Below, piece after piece: positions 17,032-29,429 of a stretch of 64,000 bases of DNA; position 1 is the first letter of the stretch, and each line of letters starts with the position of its first letter. The notes under the pieces are model-generated. The model worked only from the letters and a program-made list of their open reading frames with translations, made no database searches and was not told where the DNA came from. The translations under genes and the position numbers were made by a program. The DNA is from Polynucleobacter sp. AP-Reno-20A-A9 (GTDB lineage: Bacteria; Pseudomonadota; Gammaproteobacteria; Burkholderiales; Burkholderiaceae): contig NZ_JACVPB010000001.1 in NCBI RefSeq assembly GCF_018882085.1, forward strand, positions 1 to 64,000, given 5' to 3'.

Positions 17032-18092
17032 GCTGTAATAAGCTTGGCCGCTAGAGCAGACCACAAAATTCCTCTCGAACCCAGGGCGGTAGCTAAAAAT
17101 ATTCCTGGGCGCTGAGAGAGTGCGCCGATGATTGGCAAGCGATCTCCAGCAACACATCGAACGCCAACAAATTCTCCGATCTTTATTAATGAACAAAGAT
17201 CGCCTTCTGAATAATTCACTAAGCCTCTCGCTTGCTCACGATTGAAGTCATCACTGGATTCTCTCGGGGCAAGATCATCTTCGCCCTCATCAAAACTAGA
17301 TCCCACAATCCATTGATAGCCACCATCTTCAAGTTGCTTAGCGGGCAAGCAATAACCATCCCCAGAGATGCCAACATGGGGTAATTTTTTGGCCCAAGAA
17401 TCGCCATCCTGCACCTTAAAAATACTGAGCTGGCCGCGCACAGGCCTTAAGGGCAAACGAATGCCGATACTATTCATGAGGGCTTTGGCTTCCATGGCGC
17501 AGGCCACCACAACTTGATTTGCAGTCACAATCAGCTTGTTTGAGGCATCAAATAAATGCCATTGATTATCGAGCTCTTCTAAACGCGCGATGCGCGTATT
17601 CCACATACAAGTTAATTGCTGATGTTCTTGTAATAACTCTTTGCTTATTTTATGTAAATTTAAGCCGGCGCCGCGTGGCAACCAAACGCCGCTTTGCTCA
17701 ACCCCACAAAACTTTTTAGCCTCTTGGGCATCCATAGCAATCGCCATATCTTCATCGAGATCCAATGAACGAAGATGTTCTATTGTTTCGGTGCGATCAA
17801 AAACTCTATCTTTCTTAGTGGGCTGAAATATGCCATGCTGGTCCCACACATTTTTCCAGCGTGCTTCCGCAAGTAAAAAAGCAATGCGCGTTAAGCGCAG
17901 TAAACGTGGGGAGCCCTTACCAATATGAGGATGGGCAATTGCATAAGCATGGCTTGAACAAGCGGTAGCAGGGGAGGGAGCTGCGTCGACAATGCAGACT
18001 GCCTTGCCACGCTCGAGCAACTCATTTGCAATGGTTGCTCCGCAAATGCCTGCCCCAATCACCACTATTTCATGGTGTTGGGGTTTGGTCAT
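16863..18092 (-). CDS. mnmC: FAD-dependent cmnm5s2U34 oxidoreductase, MnmC C-domain only
   Basis: A 409-residue FAD oxidoreductase starting at a DAO-type Rossmann motif (IVVIGAGICGATIANELLERG). Residues 300-360 match the C-terminal half of E. coli MnmC (GVRCVAGDRLPIIGAL, ATALGSRGILWSAL), and the AALAPARFF end is typical. MnmC(o) converts cmnm5s2U34 to nm5s2U34 in tRNA; the N-terminal methyltransferase domain of the fused enzyme is missing. MnmE (20097) and MnmG (35802), which make its substrate, are in this window. The last 169 bases lie antisense to the 3' end of topB, yet the C-terminus looks family-like, so the overlap is probably real. A different DAO-family substrate cannot be excluded. 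Confidence 0.8.
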   Translation of the reverse strand: MTKPQHHEIVVIGAGICGATIANELLERGKAVCIVDAAPSPATACSSHAYAIAHPHIGKGSPRLLRLTRIAFLLAEARWKNVWDQHGIFQPTKKDRVFDRTETIEHLRSLDLDEDMAIAMDAQEAKKFCGVEQSGVWLPRGAGLNLHKISKELLQEHQQLTCMWNTRIARLEELDNQWHLFDASNKLIVTANQVVVACAMEAKALMNSIGIRLPLRPVRGQLSIFKVQDGDSWAKKLPHVGISGDGYCLPAKQLEDGGYQWIVGSSFDEGEDDLAPRESSDDFNREQARGLVNYSEGDLCSLIKIGEFVGVRCVAGDRLPIIGALSQRPGIFLATALGSRGILWSALAAKLITAQLLEDDFALLARFGFATDLAAALAPARFFAGAAPSALGALASNSKPIFPAESKAK

Positions 18093-18140
18093 TGAATAAA
18101 TCTAGATAAAACGCTGGGTATTAATAAAGTCTTTTGTAAC

Positions 18141-20006
18141 TTAAGCATTCAAGCGTTGTTCGATCTTGGAACGAGTTTCTTTCATCTCTTTTGGCAAGCG
18201 ATCGCCAAGGTGCTCGAACAATTCTGTGTGCAGCTTAAGTTCATTCTTCCAATCATCAATTCCAACAGTGATGGCCTTGGTGAACTTTTCTGCGGAATAG
18301 TCGAGACCACCCCAATGCATATCGTTGTACTCTGGGGTAATGCCAAACGGAGTTTCTTTACCGCTTGCTTTGCCTTCTGCGCGACCCAAAATCCAAGAAA
18401 GAACGCGCATGTTTTCACCAAAGCCAGGCCATACAAACTTGCCATTCTCATCTTTACGGAACCAGTTCACGCAATAGATCTTAGGCAATACTGCGCCTTC
18501 AGCTTCGAGCTTCTCACCAATATTGAGCCAATGCTGGAAATAGTCGCTCATGTTGTAACCAGCAAATGCAATCATTGCAAATGGGTCGCGGCGCACAACG
18601 CCAATTTGGCCTGTAATTGCTGCGGTTGTTTCTGAGCCCAATGTTGCAGCCATGTAAACGCCCTCAACCCAATCACGCGCCTCGCTAACCAAAGGTACTG
18701 TATTTGAACGGCGACCGCCAAATAAGAACGCATCGATAGGAACACCAGCAGGATCATCCCAGTTTGGATCAACCGCTGGGTTGTTCGTAGCAGCAACAGT
18801 AAAGCGTGAGTTTGGATGTGCAGCTTTGCGGCCAGCAGCGCCATCAGCAGGGGTCCAATCCTTGCCTTGCCAGTCGATCAAATGTGCTGGTGGAGTTTCT
18901 GTCAAACCCTCCCACCAAACATCACCATCATCAGTCAAACCAACGTTTGTGAAAATCACATCTTGATTGAGAGAGTCGATACAGTTTTGATTTGTTTGGC
19001 GATTTGTTCCAGGAGCTACGCCGAAGTAGCCAGACTCTGGGTTAATCGCGAACAAACGGGTTTTGCCAGTGACAGCATCTTTGCGCGGCTTGATCCAAGC
19101 AATGTCATCACCAATGGTGGTTACTTTCCAACCCTCGAATCCTTTTGGGGGAATCATCATGGAGAAGTTGGTTTTGCCACATGCAGATGGGAATGCAGCT
19201 GCGATGTGATATTTCTTACCTTCGGGTGAAGTTACACCGAGAATCAACATATGCTCAGCCAACCAACCCTGATCGCGGCCCATATTGGAGGCGATACGCA
19301 ATGCGAAACATTTTTTACCCAACAATGCATTGCCGCCGTAGCCTGAACCGAAAGACCAAATCTCGCGTGTTTCTGGGTAGTGAACAATGTATTTGTTTTT
19401 GTTGTTTGGCCATGCAACGTCTTTTTCACCAGCAGCCAAAGGCTTACCAACCGTGTGAACGCAAGGAACAAACTCGCCGTCTGAACCAAGCTGATCAATC
19501 ACCGCTTTACCCATACGAGTCATTAACTTCATGTTGATTGCTACATAAGGGCTATCAGATAACTCAACGCCAATGTGTGCGATTGGTGAGCCAATTGGGC
19601 CCATTGAGAAAGGCACTACGTACATAGTTCTACCGCGCATACAACCATCAAACAGTGGATTCAATGTTGCGCGCATTTCGCTTGGCTCAACCCAGTTGTT
19701 GGTTGGACCAGCATCTTCTTTCTTTGCTGAGCAGATAAAGGTGCGATCTTCGACACGGGCAACATCCTCAGGATCAGACAAAGCTAAAAATGAGTTTTTG
19801 CGCTTAGCCGGGTTAAGGCGCTTAAACACACCAGCATTAACCAACAACTCGCACAATTCGTCGTATTCAGCTTGAGAACCATCACACCAACGAATAGCGT
19901 CAGGCTTGGTAAGGGCGGCCACTTCGCCAACCCACTCAATTAAACGCTTGTTTTTTACGTAAGCTGGCGCATTTACATTCATCTGGCCGTTGGTAGTTGA
20001 AGTCAT
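18141..20006 (-). CDS. pckG: phosphoenolpyruvate carboxykinase (GTP)
   Basis: A 621-residue GTP-dependent PEPCK, full length. It shows the kinase-1a P-loop [13 protein letters not shown] with the hyper-reactive Cys, the kinase-2 motif GDDIAWIKP, and the signature [14 protein letters not shown]. It converts oxaloacetate and GTP to phosphoenolpyruvate, the first committed step of gluconeogenesis, fitting growth on organic acids. It is a single gene: mnmC2 ends the same strand 48 bases downstream, and the mnmE stop lies 91 bases upstream of its start. No riboswitch-like structure is obvious upstream. Confidence 0.96.
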   Translation of the reverse strand: MTSTTNGQMNVNAPAYVKNKRLIEWVGEVAALTKPDAIRWCDGSQAEYDELCELLVNAGVFKRLNPAKRKNSFLALSDPEDVARVEDRTFICSAKKEDAGPTNNWVEPSEMRATLNPLFDGCMRGRTMYVVPFSMGPIGSPIAHIGVELSDSPYVAINMKLMTRMGKAVIDQLGSDGEFVPCVHTVGKPLAAGEKDVAWPNNKNKYIVHYPETREIWSFGSGYGGNALLGKKCFALRIASNMGRDQGWLAEHMLILGVTSPEGKKYHIAAAFPSACGKTNFSMMIPPKGFEGWKVTTIGDDIAWIKPRKDAVTGKTRLFAINPESGYFGVAPGTNRQTNQNCIDSLNQDVIFTNVGLTDDGDVWWEGLTETPPAHLIDWQGKDWTPADGAAGRKAAHPNSRFTVAATNNPAVDPNWDDPAGVPIDAFLFGGRRSNTVPLVSEARDWVEGVYMAATLGSETTAAITGQIGVVRRDPFAMIAFAGYNMSDYFQHWLNIGEKLEAEGAVLPKIYCVNWFRKDENGKFVWPGFGENMRVLSWILGRAEGKASGKETPFGITPEYNDMHWGGLDYSAEKFTKAITVGIDDWKNELKLHTELFEHLGDRLPKEMKETRSKIEQRLNA

Positions 20007-20096
20007 ATGATTCCTTATGAAGATTAAATTTTTTAATCCGACAATTTTATCATTTTGGGCAAATTTTTACCCTTTCTCGGGTACAGCACAAACCCT

Positions 20097-21461
20097 TTAC
20101 TTGCCAATACAGAACTGGCTGAAGATTTTCCCTAAAAGGTCATCTGGAAGCAGCTTTCCGGTAATTTCACCCAAGTGTCTTTGAGCCAAAGAGAGCTCTT
20201 CTGCAAATAATTCGAGGGAATTATTCCCATTTGCTGCGAATTCTTCTGATTTTTCAATATGTTCGGCGGCACGCTCTATGCAGTCCAAATGCCTTCTGCG
20301 AGCCAAAATAGCGCCCTCCTGGGGCCCAGCCCAACCCACAAGCTCCAAAATCTTCTGTTTTAGCTCCTCAATTCCCTCTCCAGTTTTGGCGGAAATCAAC
20401 AAGGCTTCACTTGATGCTGTTTTTGATGATTTGTCGAGCAAATCGGCCTTATTGACGAGCTCAAGCACGGCACATTTAGGAGGAAGTTCTCTCAAAATCT
20501 GGGTTTTTAAGTCGTCCTGTTGGGAAGTCGAATGGGCGTCAGTCAAAAAAATCACCAAATCGGCCAAACGAATGGCATCCCAGGATCTTTCAATGCCTTT
20601 TGCCTCCACAACATCTGTTGTTTCGCGCAGACCAGCCGTGTCAATAATATGCATTGGCACACCGTCAATGGTGATGCTTTCTTTAACTCGGTCTCGGGTT
20701 GTCCCGGCAATAGGGGTAACAATGGCCACCTCTTCGCCTGCCAAGCGATTCAGCAAAGAGCTTTTCCCAACATTCGGCGCACCAGCCAACACCAGCTGAA
20801 TCCCATCGCGCAAAATTTTTCCCTGCTTAGCTCCAGCACGTAAAGCTTGTAACTTTTCTTTAACGGCGGTTAAGCGCTGGCGCGCCTGAGCATTTTCTAA
20901 GAACTCAATTTCTTCTTCTGGAAAATCCAAAGTCGACTCAACCAAAATTCTGAGTTGGGTAATTTCATCAATGAGGTTATTAATGTCATCAGAAAAAGCC
21001 CCCTGTAGGGAGCGTGCTGCGCCGCGAACAGCCGCCTCGCTTTGCGCATCAATTAAGTCCGCAATAGCCTCGGCTTGGGTTAAATCAATCTTGTTGTTGA
21101 GATAAGCGCGAAGAGTAAATTCGCCTGGCTCTGCAATAACAAGCCCTTCGTCTTTGCCCAACTCGAGACAGCGCTTCATCACCAACTCAAGCAGTTGTGG
21201 TCCGCCATGACACTGAAGCTCTAAAACATCCTCACCCGTAAAAGAGGCTGGCCCAACGAAATAAATTGCAATGAGTTGATCAATGGCTTGGCCATGCTCA
21301 TCACAGAGCGTTAATAGGTTTGCCTGTCTTGGGGAAAGATTTCTTTGAAAAAGCGCATTCGTCATGGCGCTCAAATTTTTTCCGCTAATGCGAATAACCC
21401 CGACGCCAGCCTTGCCGGGCGCGGTTGCAACAGCAATGATGGGCAATTTTCTCGTCATCAT
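20097..21461 (-). CDS. mnmE: tRNA modification GTPase MnmE
   Basis: A 454-residue, three-domain protein: N-terminal folate-binding domain (about 1-120), helical domain, and an inserted Ras-like G domain (about 215-375) with P-loop GAPNVGKSSLLN, IAGTTRD, DTAGLR and NKADLL. It ends in the family motif FCIGK with the C-terminal Cys. With MnmG (35802-37724) it installs the cmnm5 group at U34 of tRNA. Start ATG at 21459-21461; the next ATG follows immediately. It sits 40 bases downstream of yidC, as in many proteobacteria. Confidence 0.96.
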   Translation of the reverse strand: MMTRKLPIIAVATAPGKAGVGVIRISGKNLSAMTNALFQRNLSPRQANLLTLCDEHGQAIDQLIAIYFVGPASFTGEDVLELQCHGGPQLLELVMKRCLELGKDEGLVIAEPGEFTLRAYLNNKIDLTQAEAIADLIDAQSEAAVRGAARSLQGAFSDDINNLIDEITQLRILVESTLDFPEEEIEFLENAQARQRLTAVKEKLQALRAGAKQGKILRDGIQLVLAGAPNVGKSSLLNRLAGEEVAIVTPIAGTTRDRVKESITIDGVPMHIIDTAGLRETTDVVEAKGIERSWDAIRLADLVIFLTDAHSTSQQDDLKTQILRELPPKCAVLELVNKADLLDKSSKTASSEALLISAKTGEGIEELKQKILELVGWAGPQEGAILARRRHLDCIERAAEHIEKSEEFAANGNNSLELFAEELSLAQRHLGEITGKLLPDDLLGKIFSQFCIGK

Positions 21462-21501
21462 TGCTGTTTATTTATTGCAAGCGTGTTATGCCGCGCTCAA
21501 A

Positions 21502-23175
21502 TTACTTGGCGAGCTTTTTTCCAAACATCTGATTAATCTGCCACTGCTGTGCAATAGATAGAAGGTTATTAGTAACCCAATATAAAACCAAGCCAGCAGG
21601 GAAGAAGAAGAACATGATTGAAAAGACGATCGGCATGTACATCATCACCTTCGCCTGAATTGGATCTGGAGGGGTTGGGTTCAACTTGGTTTGCACAAAC
21701 ATAGACACAGCCATGATGACCGGCAGAATGTAGTACGGGTCAGGAACTGAGAGGTCGTGAATCCACAAAACCCATGGTGCGCCACGCATCTCAACCGATG
21801 ACAATAGCACCCAGTACAAAGAAATAAACACAGGAATCTGAATCACAACCGGTAAACACCCACCCAGCGGATTGATCTTTTCCTTGCGATACATCTCCAT
21901 CATGGCTTGATTGAGCTTTTGTGGTTCGCCCTTGTACTGCTCCTTCATCGCTACCAGGCGTGGTTGCACCTCCTTCATGCGAGCCATCGATTTGTAGCTT
22001 GCAGCAGACAGAGGGAAGAACACCAACTTAATTAAGATGGTCAACAAGATGATTGACCAACCCCAGTTGCCAACATAACCATGAATTTTTTCTAACAACC
22101 AGAAAATAGGTTTAGCAATGATGGTCAGGTAACCGTAGTCCTTAAGCAACTCAAAGCCTGGAGCAATAGTCTCCAAGACCTTTTCTTCTTGAGGGCCAAC
22201 AAATAATCTAGCTTTCTCTACAACGGTTGACCCTGGAGCAACGACACCGAGGGGTGTTTGCATACCAATTCGGTACAAGCCATTATCAATTCTTCCAGCA
22301 TAAATATCCCGCGCATCTTTGTCGCCTGGAATCCAGGCGCTCGCAAAGTAATGCTGCACCATTGCGATCCAAGCCGGCTCACCAGCAGCAACTTGCGTTG
22401 GGATGGTGATTTTGTTTTTATCTATTGCTGAGAATTCGAGCTTATTAAACTTTTCTTTGTCTGTGTATGCAGCAGGTCCGGTAAAAGTACTGGCTGAGAA
22501 GGCTCCGCCAAATGGGCCGATTTTTTGTTCCTGTGAAGCATCGCGCACAATTTCTGTGTAAAGAACAAGTGGGTTTGGATTGTTTGTTGTTTGTGTAACG
22601 CGATGGCCAACATCTACAACGTAGCTGCCAGGATTAAGGATAAAAGTTTTTTCAAGCTTAACGCCGTTACGCTCGCTGGCCAAAACTGCAAAAGGCCTAC
22701 CCGAACCATCTTTTCCCGACTGCACCAATTTAAACGCGCTTGTGTGGTTAGGAAGATCGTTATTGTTTAAAGAAATTAAACCGGAGCGTGCAAAGTATTT
22801 GTGTGTTGGGGTGTATTGAAAGAGCTCAACTGGGGTTTTCTCGGCAGTTAACTCTTTTAACAACTTAGCATCAATTACATTAGCTCCACTAGCGCTGATT
22901 TCCAATATTAAGACGTCATTTTGGAGTGTGAATTTTTCTGCGCCCTCTATGGTGCCACCATTAAGAGCTGGTGCCGCAGCAATAGCTGGTGCACCCGCAG
23001 TCTGCATAGGGACATCAGCCTTGTTTCCCGCTGCGGCTTTATCAGTCGCCACTGGGGCGCTTGTTGGGGTGCCACCAAATAAAGATGGCTTGCCTTCATG
23101 AACTTGCCAATTGTTGTAGAGCATGAGACCCGACATCGAGAATACTGCCCATAGAATTGTTTTTTTAAAGTCCAT
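21502..23175 (-). CDS. yidC: membrane protein insertase YidC
   Basis: A 557-residue Gram-negative YidC. An N-terminal membrane helix (about 5-22) is followed by an Ala/Pro-rich linker and the periplasmic beta-supersandwich domain (about 75-340). Five helices then follow (from about 350) with GWSIILLTILIKLVFFPLSA and the positively charged Arg in SYKSMARMKEVQPRL. It inserts inner-membrane proteins alone or with SecYEG, including ATP synthase subunit c, encoded at 41615. It is in the conserved rpmH-rnpA-yidD-yidC-mnmE order. Confidence 0.96.
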   Translation of the reverse strand: MDFKKTILWAVFSMSGLMLYNNWQVHEGKPSLFGGTPTSAPVATDKAAAGNKADVPMQTAGAPAIAAAPALNGGTIEGAEKFTLQNDVLILEISASGANVIDAKLLKELTAEKTPVELFQYTPTHKYFARSGLISLNNNDLPNHTSAFKLVQSGKDGSGRPFAVLASERNGVKLEKTFILNPGSYVVDVGHRVTQTTNNPNPLVLYTEIVRDASQEQKIGPFGGAFSASTFTGPAAYTDKEKFNKLEFSAIDKNKITIPTQVAAGEPAWIAMVQHYFASAWIPGDKDARDIYAGRIDNGLYRIGMQTPLGVVAPGSTVVEKARLFVGPQEEKVLETIAPGFELLKDYGYLTIIAKPIFWLLEKIHGYVGNWGWSIILLTILIKLVFFPLSAASYKSMARMKEVQPRLVAMKEQYKGEPQKLNQAMMEMYRKEKINPLGGCLPVVIQIPVFISLYWVLLSSVEMRGAPWVLWIHDLSVPDPYYILPVIMAVSMFVQTKLNPTPPDPIQAKVMMYMPIVFSIMFFFFPAGLVLYWVTNNLLSIAQQWQINQMFGKKLAK

Positions 23176-23181
23176 TTACAT

Positions 23182-23424
23182 TCACTTATGTTGGTGTTTT
23201 GTATCTTTTACAGCAGGATCATAACCGCCGTGTGACAAAGGGTTGCAGCGCAAAATGCGCCACACCATTAGCCCAAAGCTTTTAATAAATCCGTAATGAC
23301 TAAAGCAGTCACATGCATATTGCGAGCAGCTAGGTACATACTTACAGTGCATACCTAAATATGGGCTTAAAGCTAGTTGATATATTTTTACTAGCTTAAT
23401 TGCCGTACTGTTTAAAGCTTGCAC
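23182..23424 (-). CDS. yidD: membrane protein insertion efficiency factor YidD
   Basis: An 80-residue protein with the complete YidD signature: IKLVKIYQLALSPYLGMHCK, YVPSCSQYACDCFSHYG, and WRILRCNPLSHGGYDPA. It is a small amphipathic, membrane-associated factor acting with YidC. It lies 6 bases before yidC and 1 base after rnpA, in the standard order. Confidence 0.94.
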   Translation of the reverse strand: MQALNSTAIKLVKIYQLALSPYLGMHCKYVPSCSQYACDCFSHYGFIKSFGLMVWRILRCNPLSHGGYDPAVKDTKHQHK

Positions 23425-23425
23425 C

Positions 23426-23743
23426 TTAAAGCAGCCCCGTTATTTGAGAGCGCAAAATTTCTTTTTCTTTTTTTCTAAGTCTGCCTCGAGTTTCACGGCC
23501 GATTGGTTTTTTGAGCTTAACCACAACATCTTTATTTAATGTGCTGGCTTGAGCCGTCCAAACCAATTCGCGAATCATCCGCTTTAGGCGATTTCGATCA
23601 ACCGCTCTTTTGGCTAACTTCTTTGCTACTGCAACCCCCAAGTCAGGCTTAACGCCCTCTTGAGTGGATGCAACATACATACCCCAGTACAAACTTGTCT
23701 TGGGGCGTGCTTTTAGTAATTCAGAAATCCTTGCGCTATTCAA
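23426..23743 (-). CDS. rnpA: ribonuclease P protein component
   Basis: A 105-residue basic protein with the RNR motif in AKRAVDRNRLKRMIREL, the signature of the RNase P protein subunit that binds M1 RNA for tRNA 5' maturation. The length is somewhat short of the usual 110-130, because the N-terminus starts directly before the fold. It lies 8 bases from rpmH, the conserved pairing. Confidence 0.93.
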   Translation of the reverse strand: MNSARISELLKARPKTSLYWGMYVASTQEGVKPDLGVAVAKKLAKRAVDRNRLKRMIRELVWTAQASTLNKDVVVKLKKPIGRETRGRLRKKEKEILRSQITGLL

Positions 23744-23751
23744 TGGCTAAA

Positions 23752-23886
23752 TTAAACAGCCAAACGCTTGCGACCTTTTGCACGACGAGCATTTAATACT
23801 GCACGTCCGCTTTTGGTTTTCATGCGAATACGGAAACCGTGTGTACGCTTGCGACGGGTTACTGAGGGTTGGTAAGTTCTTTTCAT
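23752..23886 (-). CDS. rpmH: 50S ribosomal protein L34
   Basis: A 44-residue, highly basic protein: [20 protein letters not shown], then [20 protein letters not shown] and RLAV. This is the invariant bacterial L34. The ATG is at 23884-23886. It is the first gene of the leftward rpmH-rnpA-yidD-yidC-mnmE cluster, divergent from dnaA, so its promoter lies in the 222-bp region shared with dnaA. Confidence 0.97.
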
Positions 23887-24108
23887 GTTCGATCCCTGGA
23901 AAACCAAGTATTTTCCTTGTTGCAGGGCAAAAGGTCAATCTATCTTGATGAATATGTAGGTGTTTTTCTCTATTTTTCCTTAAATTTCTCTTAAATCATT
24001 AATTTAAATAGAGATTTTCTTATTATTCACAAGTTATCCACAGCTTTTCCACGTTTTTCTTGCTTGTGGATAACTTTGGAGCATCGCTACAATGGATCCT
24101 CCAAAAAT
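23887..24108. promoter_or_regulatory. rpmH-dnaA intergenic region with DnaA boxes
   Basis: This AT-rich divergent region holds two perfect DnaA boxes in opposite orientation, TTATCCACA at 24034-24042 and TGTGGATAA at 24065-24073, and a TTTTCCACG variant at about 24045-24053 between them. An A/T-rich stretch covers 23960-24030. This cluster probably serves autoregulation of dnaA and may be one half of a bipartite origin with the boxes downstream of dnaA. Confidence 0.75.
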
Positions 24109-25536
24109 ATGAGCAACTTACACAATCCTCCCGCCTTGAATTCAATTAGCCCACTGGGGTTCTGGGATGATGCTATTGGCATTTTATCCCGCGAACTGTC
24201 GCCCCAACAGTTTAAAACATGGATTCAACCCCTTACTTTATTGTCTTTTATTGAAAGTGATGACTCACTAACAATAGGAGCCCCCAATCGATTTAAGCTG
24301 GATTGGACCAAAAAGACTTTTGCCGATAGATTCCAAGAGTTGGCCTCCCAGTATTTTGGGCGTCCCATAAATGTTGGTTTTACCCTCGCGATCGAGGGTG
24401 GCACAACCAACACAGCCCCCACCACAACGGCGGAAGAGCCTATAGAAAAAATTGTTTCTATCGAGACCCTCGAGCCAAACATATCGGTAGAGGAAAGTGC
24501 TTTTGAGATTGAAGATCACTCCAAGCTCAACCCGAACCTCACTTTTGACACGTTTGTTACCGGTAAAGCCAACCAGCTTGCTAGAGCAGCTTCGATACAG
24601 GTAGCCCACAACCCCGGAACCTCCTACAACCCTATGTTTTTGTATGGTGGGGTGGGCTTAGGTAAAACCCACTTAATTCACGCAATTGGAAATCACCTTC
24701 TAAAAGAGAAGCCGAACGCCAGAATTCGATATATCCACGCTGAACAGTATGTTTCTGATGTGGTTCGCGCCTACCAACAAAAAGCGTTTGATCGTTTTAA
24801 GCGTTACTACCACTCCTTGGACCTTCTATTAATTGATGATATTCAATTCTTTAGCGGTAAATCCAGAACTCAAGAAGAGTTTTTCTACGCCTTTGAGGCG
24901 TTACTAAGCAACAAAGCCCAGGTAATTATTACCAGCGATACCTATCCCAAGGAAATGGCGGGTATTGATGATCGCCTTATTTCACGCTTTGATTCTGGAC
25001 TAACAGTTGCAATTGAGCCACCAGAATTAGAGATGCGTGTAGCTATTTTGATGAAAAAGGCGATTAGTGAAGGCATCCCCATGAGCGAGGATGTTGCGTT
25101 TTTCGTAGCAAAACACTTGCGCTCAAACGTTCGCGAGTTAGAGGGTGCTTTGAGAAAGATTTTGGCGTTTGTTCGCTTCCATGGCCGTGAAGTCACAATT
25201 GACGTTGCCAGAACAGCACTAAAAGACCTGCTTTCCATCCAAAATCGTCAGATTTCTGTCGACAACATTCAAAAGGCGGTGGCCGATTTCTATAGCATCA
25301 AGGTTGCGGATATGTATTCCAAAAAGCGTCCCGCCAATATTGCTCGGCCGCGCCAAATTGCGATGTTTATGGCCAAAGAGTTAACACAAAAAAGCCTTCC
25401 CGAGATTGGTGAATTATTTGGTGGTAGAGACCATACAACCGTCCTTCACGCTGTTCGAAAGATAGCGGATGAGCGAGCCCATGATGGACAGTTAAACCAC
25501 GAAATTCACGTTATTGAGCAAACCTTAAAGGCGTAG
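24109..25536 (+). CDS. dnaA: chromosomal replication initiator DnaA
   Basis: A 475-residue DnaA. Domain I begins [21 protein letters not shown]; a short acidic linker (domain II, about 95-135) follows. Domain III is the AAA+ core with Walker [13 protein letters not shown] and Walker [11 protein letters not shown]. Domain IV ends with the DnaA-box binding signature [16 protein letters not shown] set the start at ATG 24109 ([19 protein letters not shown]); an in-frame TTG at 24064 would place a DnaA box inside the gene. It heads dnaA-dnaN-gyrB. Confidence 0.97.
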   Translation: MSNLHNPPALNSISPLGFWDDAIGILSRELSPQQFKTWIQPLTLLSFIESDDSLTIGAPNRFKLDWTKKTFADRFQELASQYFGRPINVGFTLAIEGGTTNTAPTTTAEEPIEKIVSIETLEPNISVEESAFEIEDHSKLNPNLTFDTFVTGKANQLARAASIQVAHNPGTSYNPMFLYGGVGLGKTHLIHAIGNHLLKEKPNARIRYIHAEQYVSDVVRAYQQKAFDRFKRYYHSLDLLLIDDIQFFSGKSRTQEEFFYAFEALLSNKAQVIITSDTYPKEMAGIDDRLISRFDSGLTVAIEPPELEMRVAILMKKAISEGIPMSEDVAFFVAKHLRSNVRELEGALRKILAFVRFHGREVTIDVARTALKDLLSIQNRQISVDNIQKAVADFYSIKVADMYSKKRPANIARPRQIAMFMAKELTQKSLPEIGELFGGRDHTTVLHAVRKIADERAHDGQLNHEIHVIEQTLKA

Positions 25537-25800
25537 CTTTTTGCCTGTGGATAAGTTTGTGGACAACCCTAGGGATAAGTTTGGGGATTAGATGTGGATA
25601 AATTGTGGAAAGAGTCGGCTTCATGCAAAAATAGGGTGTTGATGAAAAGTTATCCCCTTTTTATGCAGTGCTTATACAAAAGTTTTCCACAGGTTTTTTA
25701 GTCTTCAATGTGTTGTTTTATAAGGGGTTTTTGACTTATCCACGGAAATTCGAACCCTTATTACTATTACTACTAAGATATATACAAGGATTTAAAAGCA
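25537..25800. other. oriC: replication origin (oriC) between dnaA and dnaN
   Basis: Perfect DnaA boxes TGTGGATAA are at 25546-25554 and 25593-25601. Close variants are TGTGGACAA (25558-25566), TTTTCCACA (25683-25691) and TTATCCACG (25736-25744). The last box is followed after 13 bases by six in-frame triplets TTA/CTA at 25758-25775 (TTATTACTATTACTACTA) and then AT-rich sequence up to dnaN. Box, short GC-richer spacer, then 3-bp repeats is the layout of the basal unwinding element described with the DnaA-trio in Bacillus subtilis. Strand opening would therefore start just left of dnaN. Origin location is well supported; the trio is inference from pattern. Confidence 0.85.
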
Positions 25801-26916
25801 ATGCAACTCGTTAACACTTCTCGCGATAGCCTACTAAAACCACTTCAGGTTGTTAGTGGAATTGTTGAACGTAGACACACGCTGCCAATTTTGGCAAACC
25901 TTCTATTTAAAAAGGTTGGAGAAAAAGTTTCATTCATCTCTACCGATATTGAAATTCAAATTACAACAAACGCCAATTTTGGTGTGGGTACAGAAGACGT
26001 CACAACAACTGTTGCGGCTAGAAAACTTTTAGATATTTTGCGTGCTCTACCAGAAGGGCCCGTTTCTTTAAATCTTAAAGATAACAAGATGGTTGTTCAA
26101 AGTGGCAAAAGCCGTTTCTCTTTGCAAACACTTTCTGCAACTGAGTTTCCGGTAATGCAAAGTGTTGGCGAGGTAACTGCTGCTTGGAAAATGTCACAAA
26201 AGAGTTTCCGTCAATTAATTAGCCAAGTACATTTTTCAATGGCTCAACAAGACATTCGTTATTACTTAAATGGAATGTTGTTGGTAATCGAGGGTAAAGA
26301 GGTGGTTGCGGTGGCAACAGATGGTCATCGCCTTGCTTATTCCCAGGTTGAGTTGGCAGAGGCCCCATCAGGCTCTGGTCAAAAACAAGAAATTATTATT
26401 CCTCGCAAAACAATTTTAGAGTGTCAACATTTGCTTGAGGATTCTGATGAACCTTTGGAAATTAGTTTGACAGCCAACCAAGTCAAATTTTCATTTGGCG
26501 ACATTGAGCTAATCTCAAAATTAGTTGAAGGTAAATTTCCAGACTTTCAAAGAGTTATCCCAAAAGGCCACAAAAATTCATTGGTGGTCGGGCGCGATGC
26601 CCTTCAATCAGCGCTCCAACGTGCGGCAATTTTGACGACAGATAAATTCAAAGGTGTTCGCTTTTCTCTTTCTCCAAATCGCATCACAATTCAATCAACC
26701 AACGCCGAGCAAGAAGAGGCTCAGGAAGAAATTGAGACTGAATACGCTGGTGATGCAGTAGAAATCGGATTTAACGTGAGTTATTTACTGGATGTTCTAT
26801 CAAACCTAAAGAATGAAAAGATTCAAATTAGCTTGGGTAATGCAAATAGTAGTGCTGTGATTACTCTGCCTGGCTCAGAGAGCTTCAAGTATGTTGTGAT
26901 GCCAATGCGTATTTAA
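25801..26916 (+). CDS. dnaN: DNA polymerase III beta clamp
   Basis: A 371-residue sliding clamp with the three repeated clamp folds. It opens MQLVNTSRDSLLKPLQVVSG and VERRHTLPILANLL and ends with the conserved YVVMPMRI, which forms part of the peptide-binding pocket. It encircles DNA and tethers polymerases and Hda. It starts directly after the oriC repeats and is followed by gyrB after 11 bases, so the two are probably co-transcribed. Confidence 0.97.
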   Translation: MQLVNTSRDSLLKPLQVVSGIVERRHTLPILANLLFKKVGEKVSFISTDIEIQITTNANFGVGTEDVTTTVAARKLLDILRALPEGPVSLNLKDNKMVVQSGKSRFSLQTLSATEFPVMQSVGEVTAAWKMSQKSFRQLISQVHFSMAQQDIRYYLNGMLLVIEGKEVVAVATDGHRLAYSQVELAEAPSGSGQKQEIIIPRKTILECQHLLEDSDEPLEISLTANQVKFSFGDIELISKLVEGKFPDFQRVIPKGHKNSLVVGRDALQSALQRAAILTTDKFKGVRFSLSPNRITIQSTNAEQEEAQEEIETEYAGDAVEIGFNVSYLLDVLSNLKNEKIQISLGNANSSAVITLPGSESFKYVVMPMRI

Positions 26917-26921
26917 CTTAG

Positions 26922-29426
<2,505 letters not shown>

Positions 29427-29429
29427 TTT

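Noticed and set aside
24064-24108. A 15-residue longer DnaA starting at a TTG
   Set aside because: The extension covers a perfect DnaA box, and the ATG at 24109 gives the normal family N-terminus.
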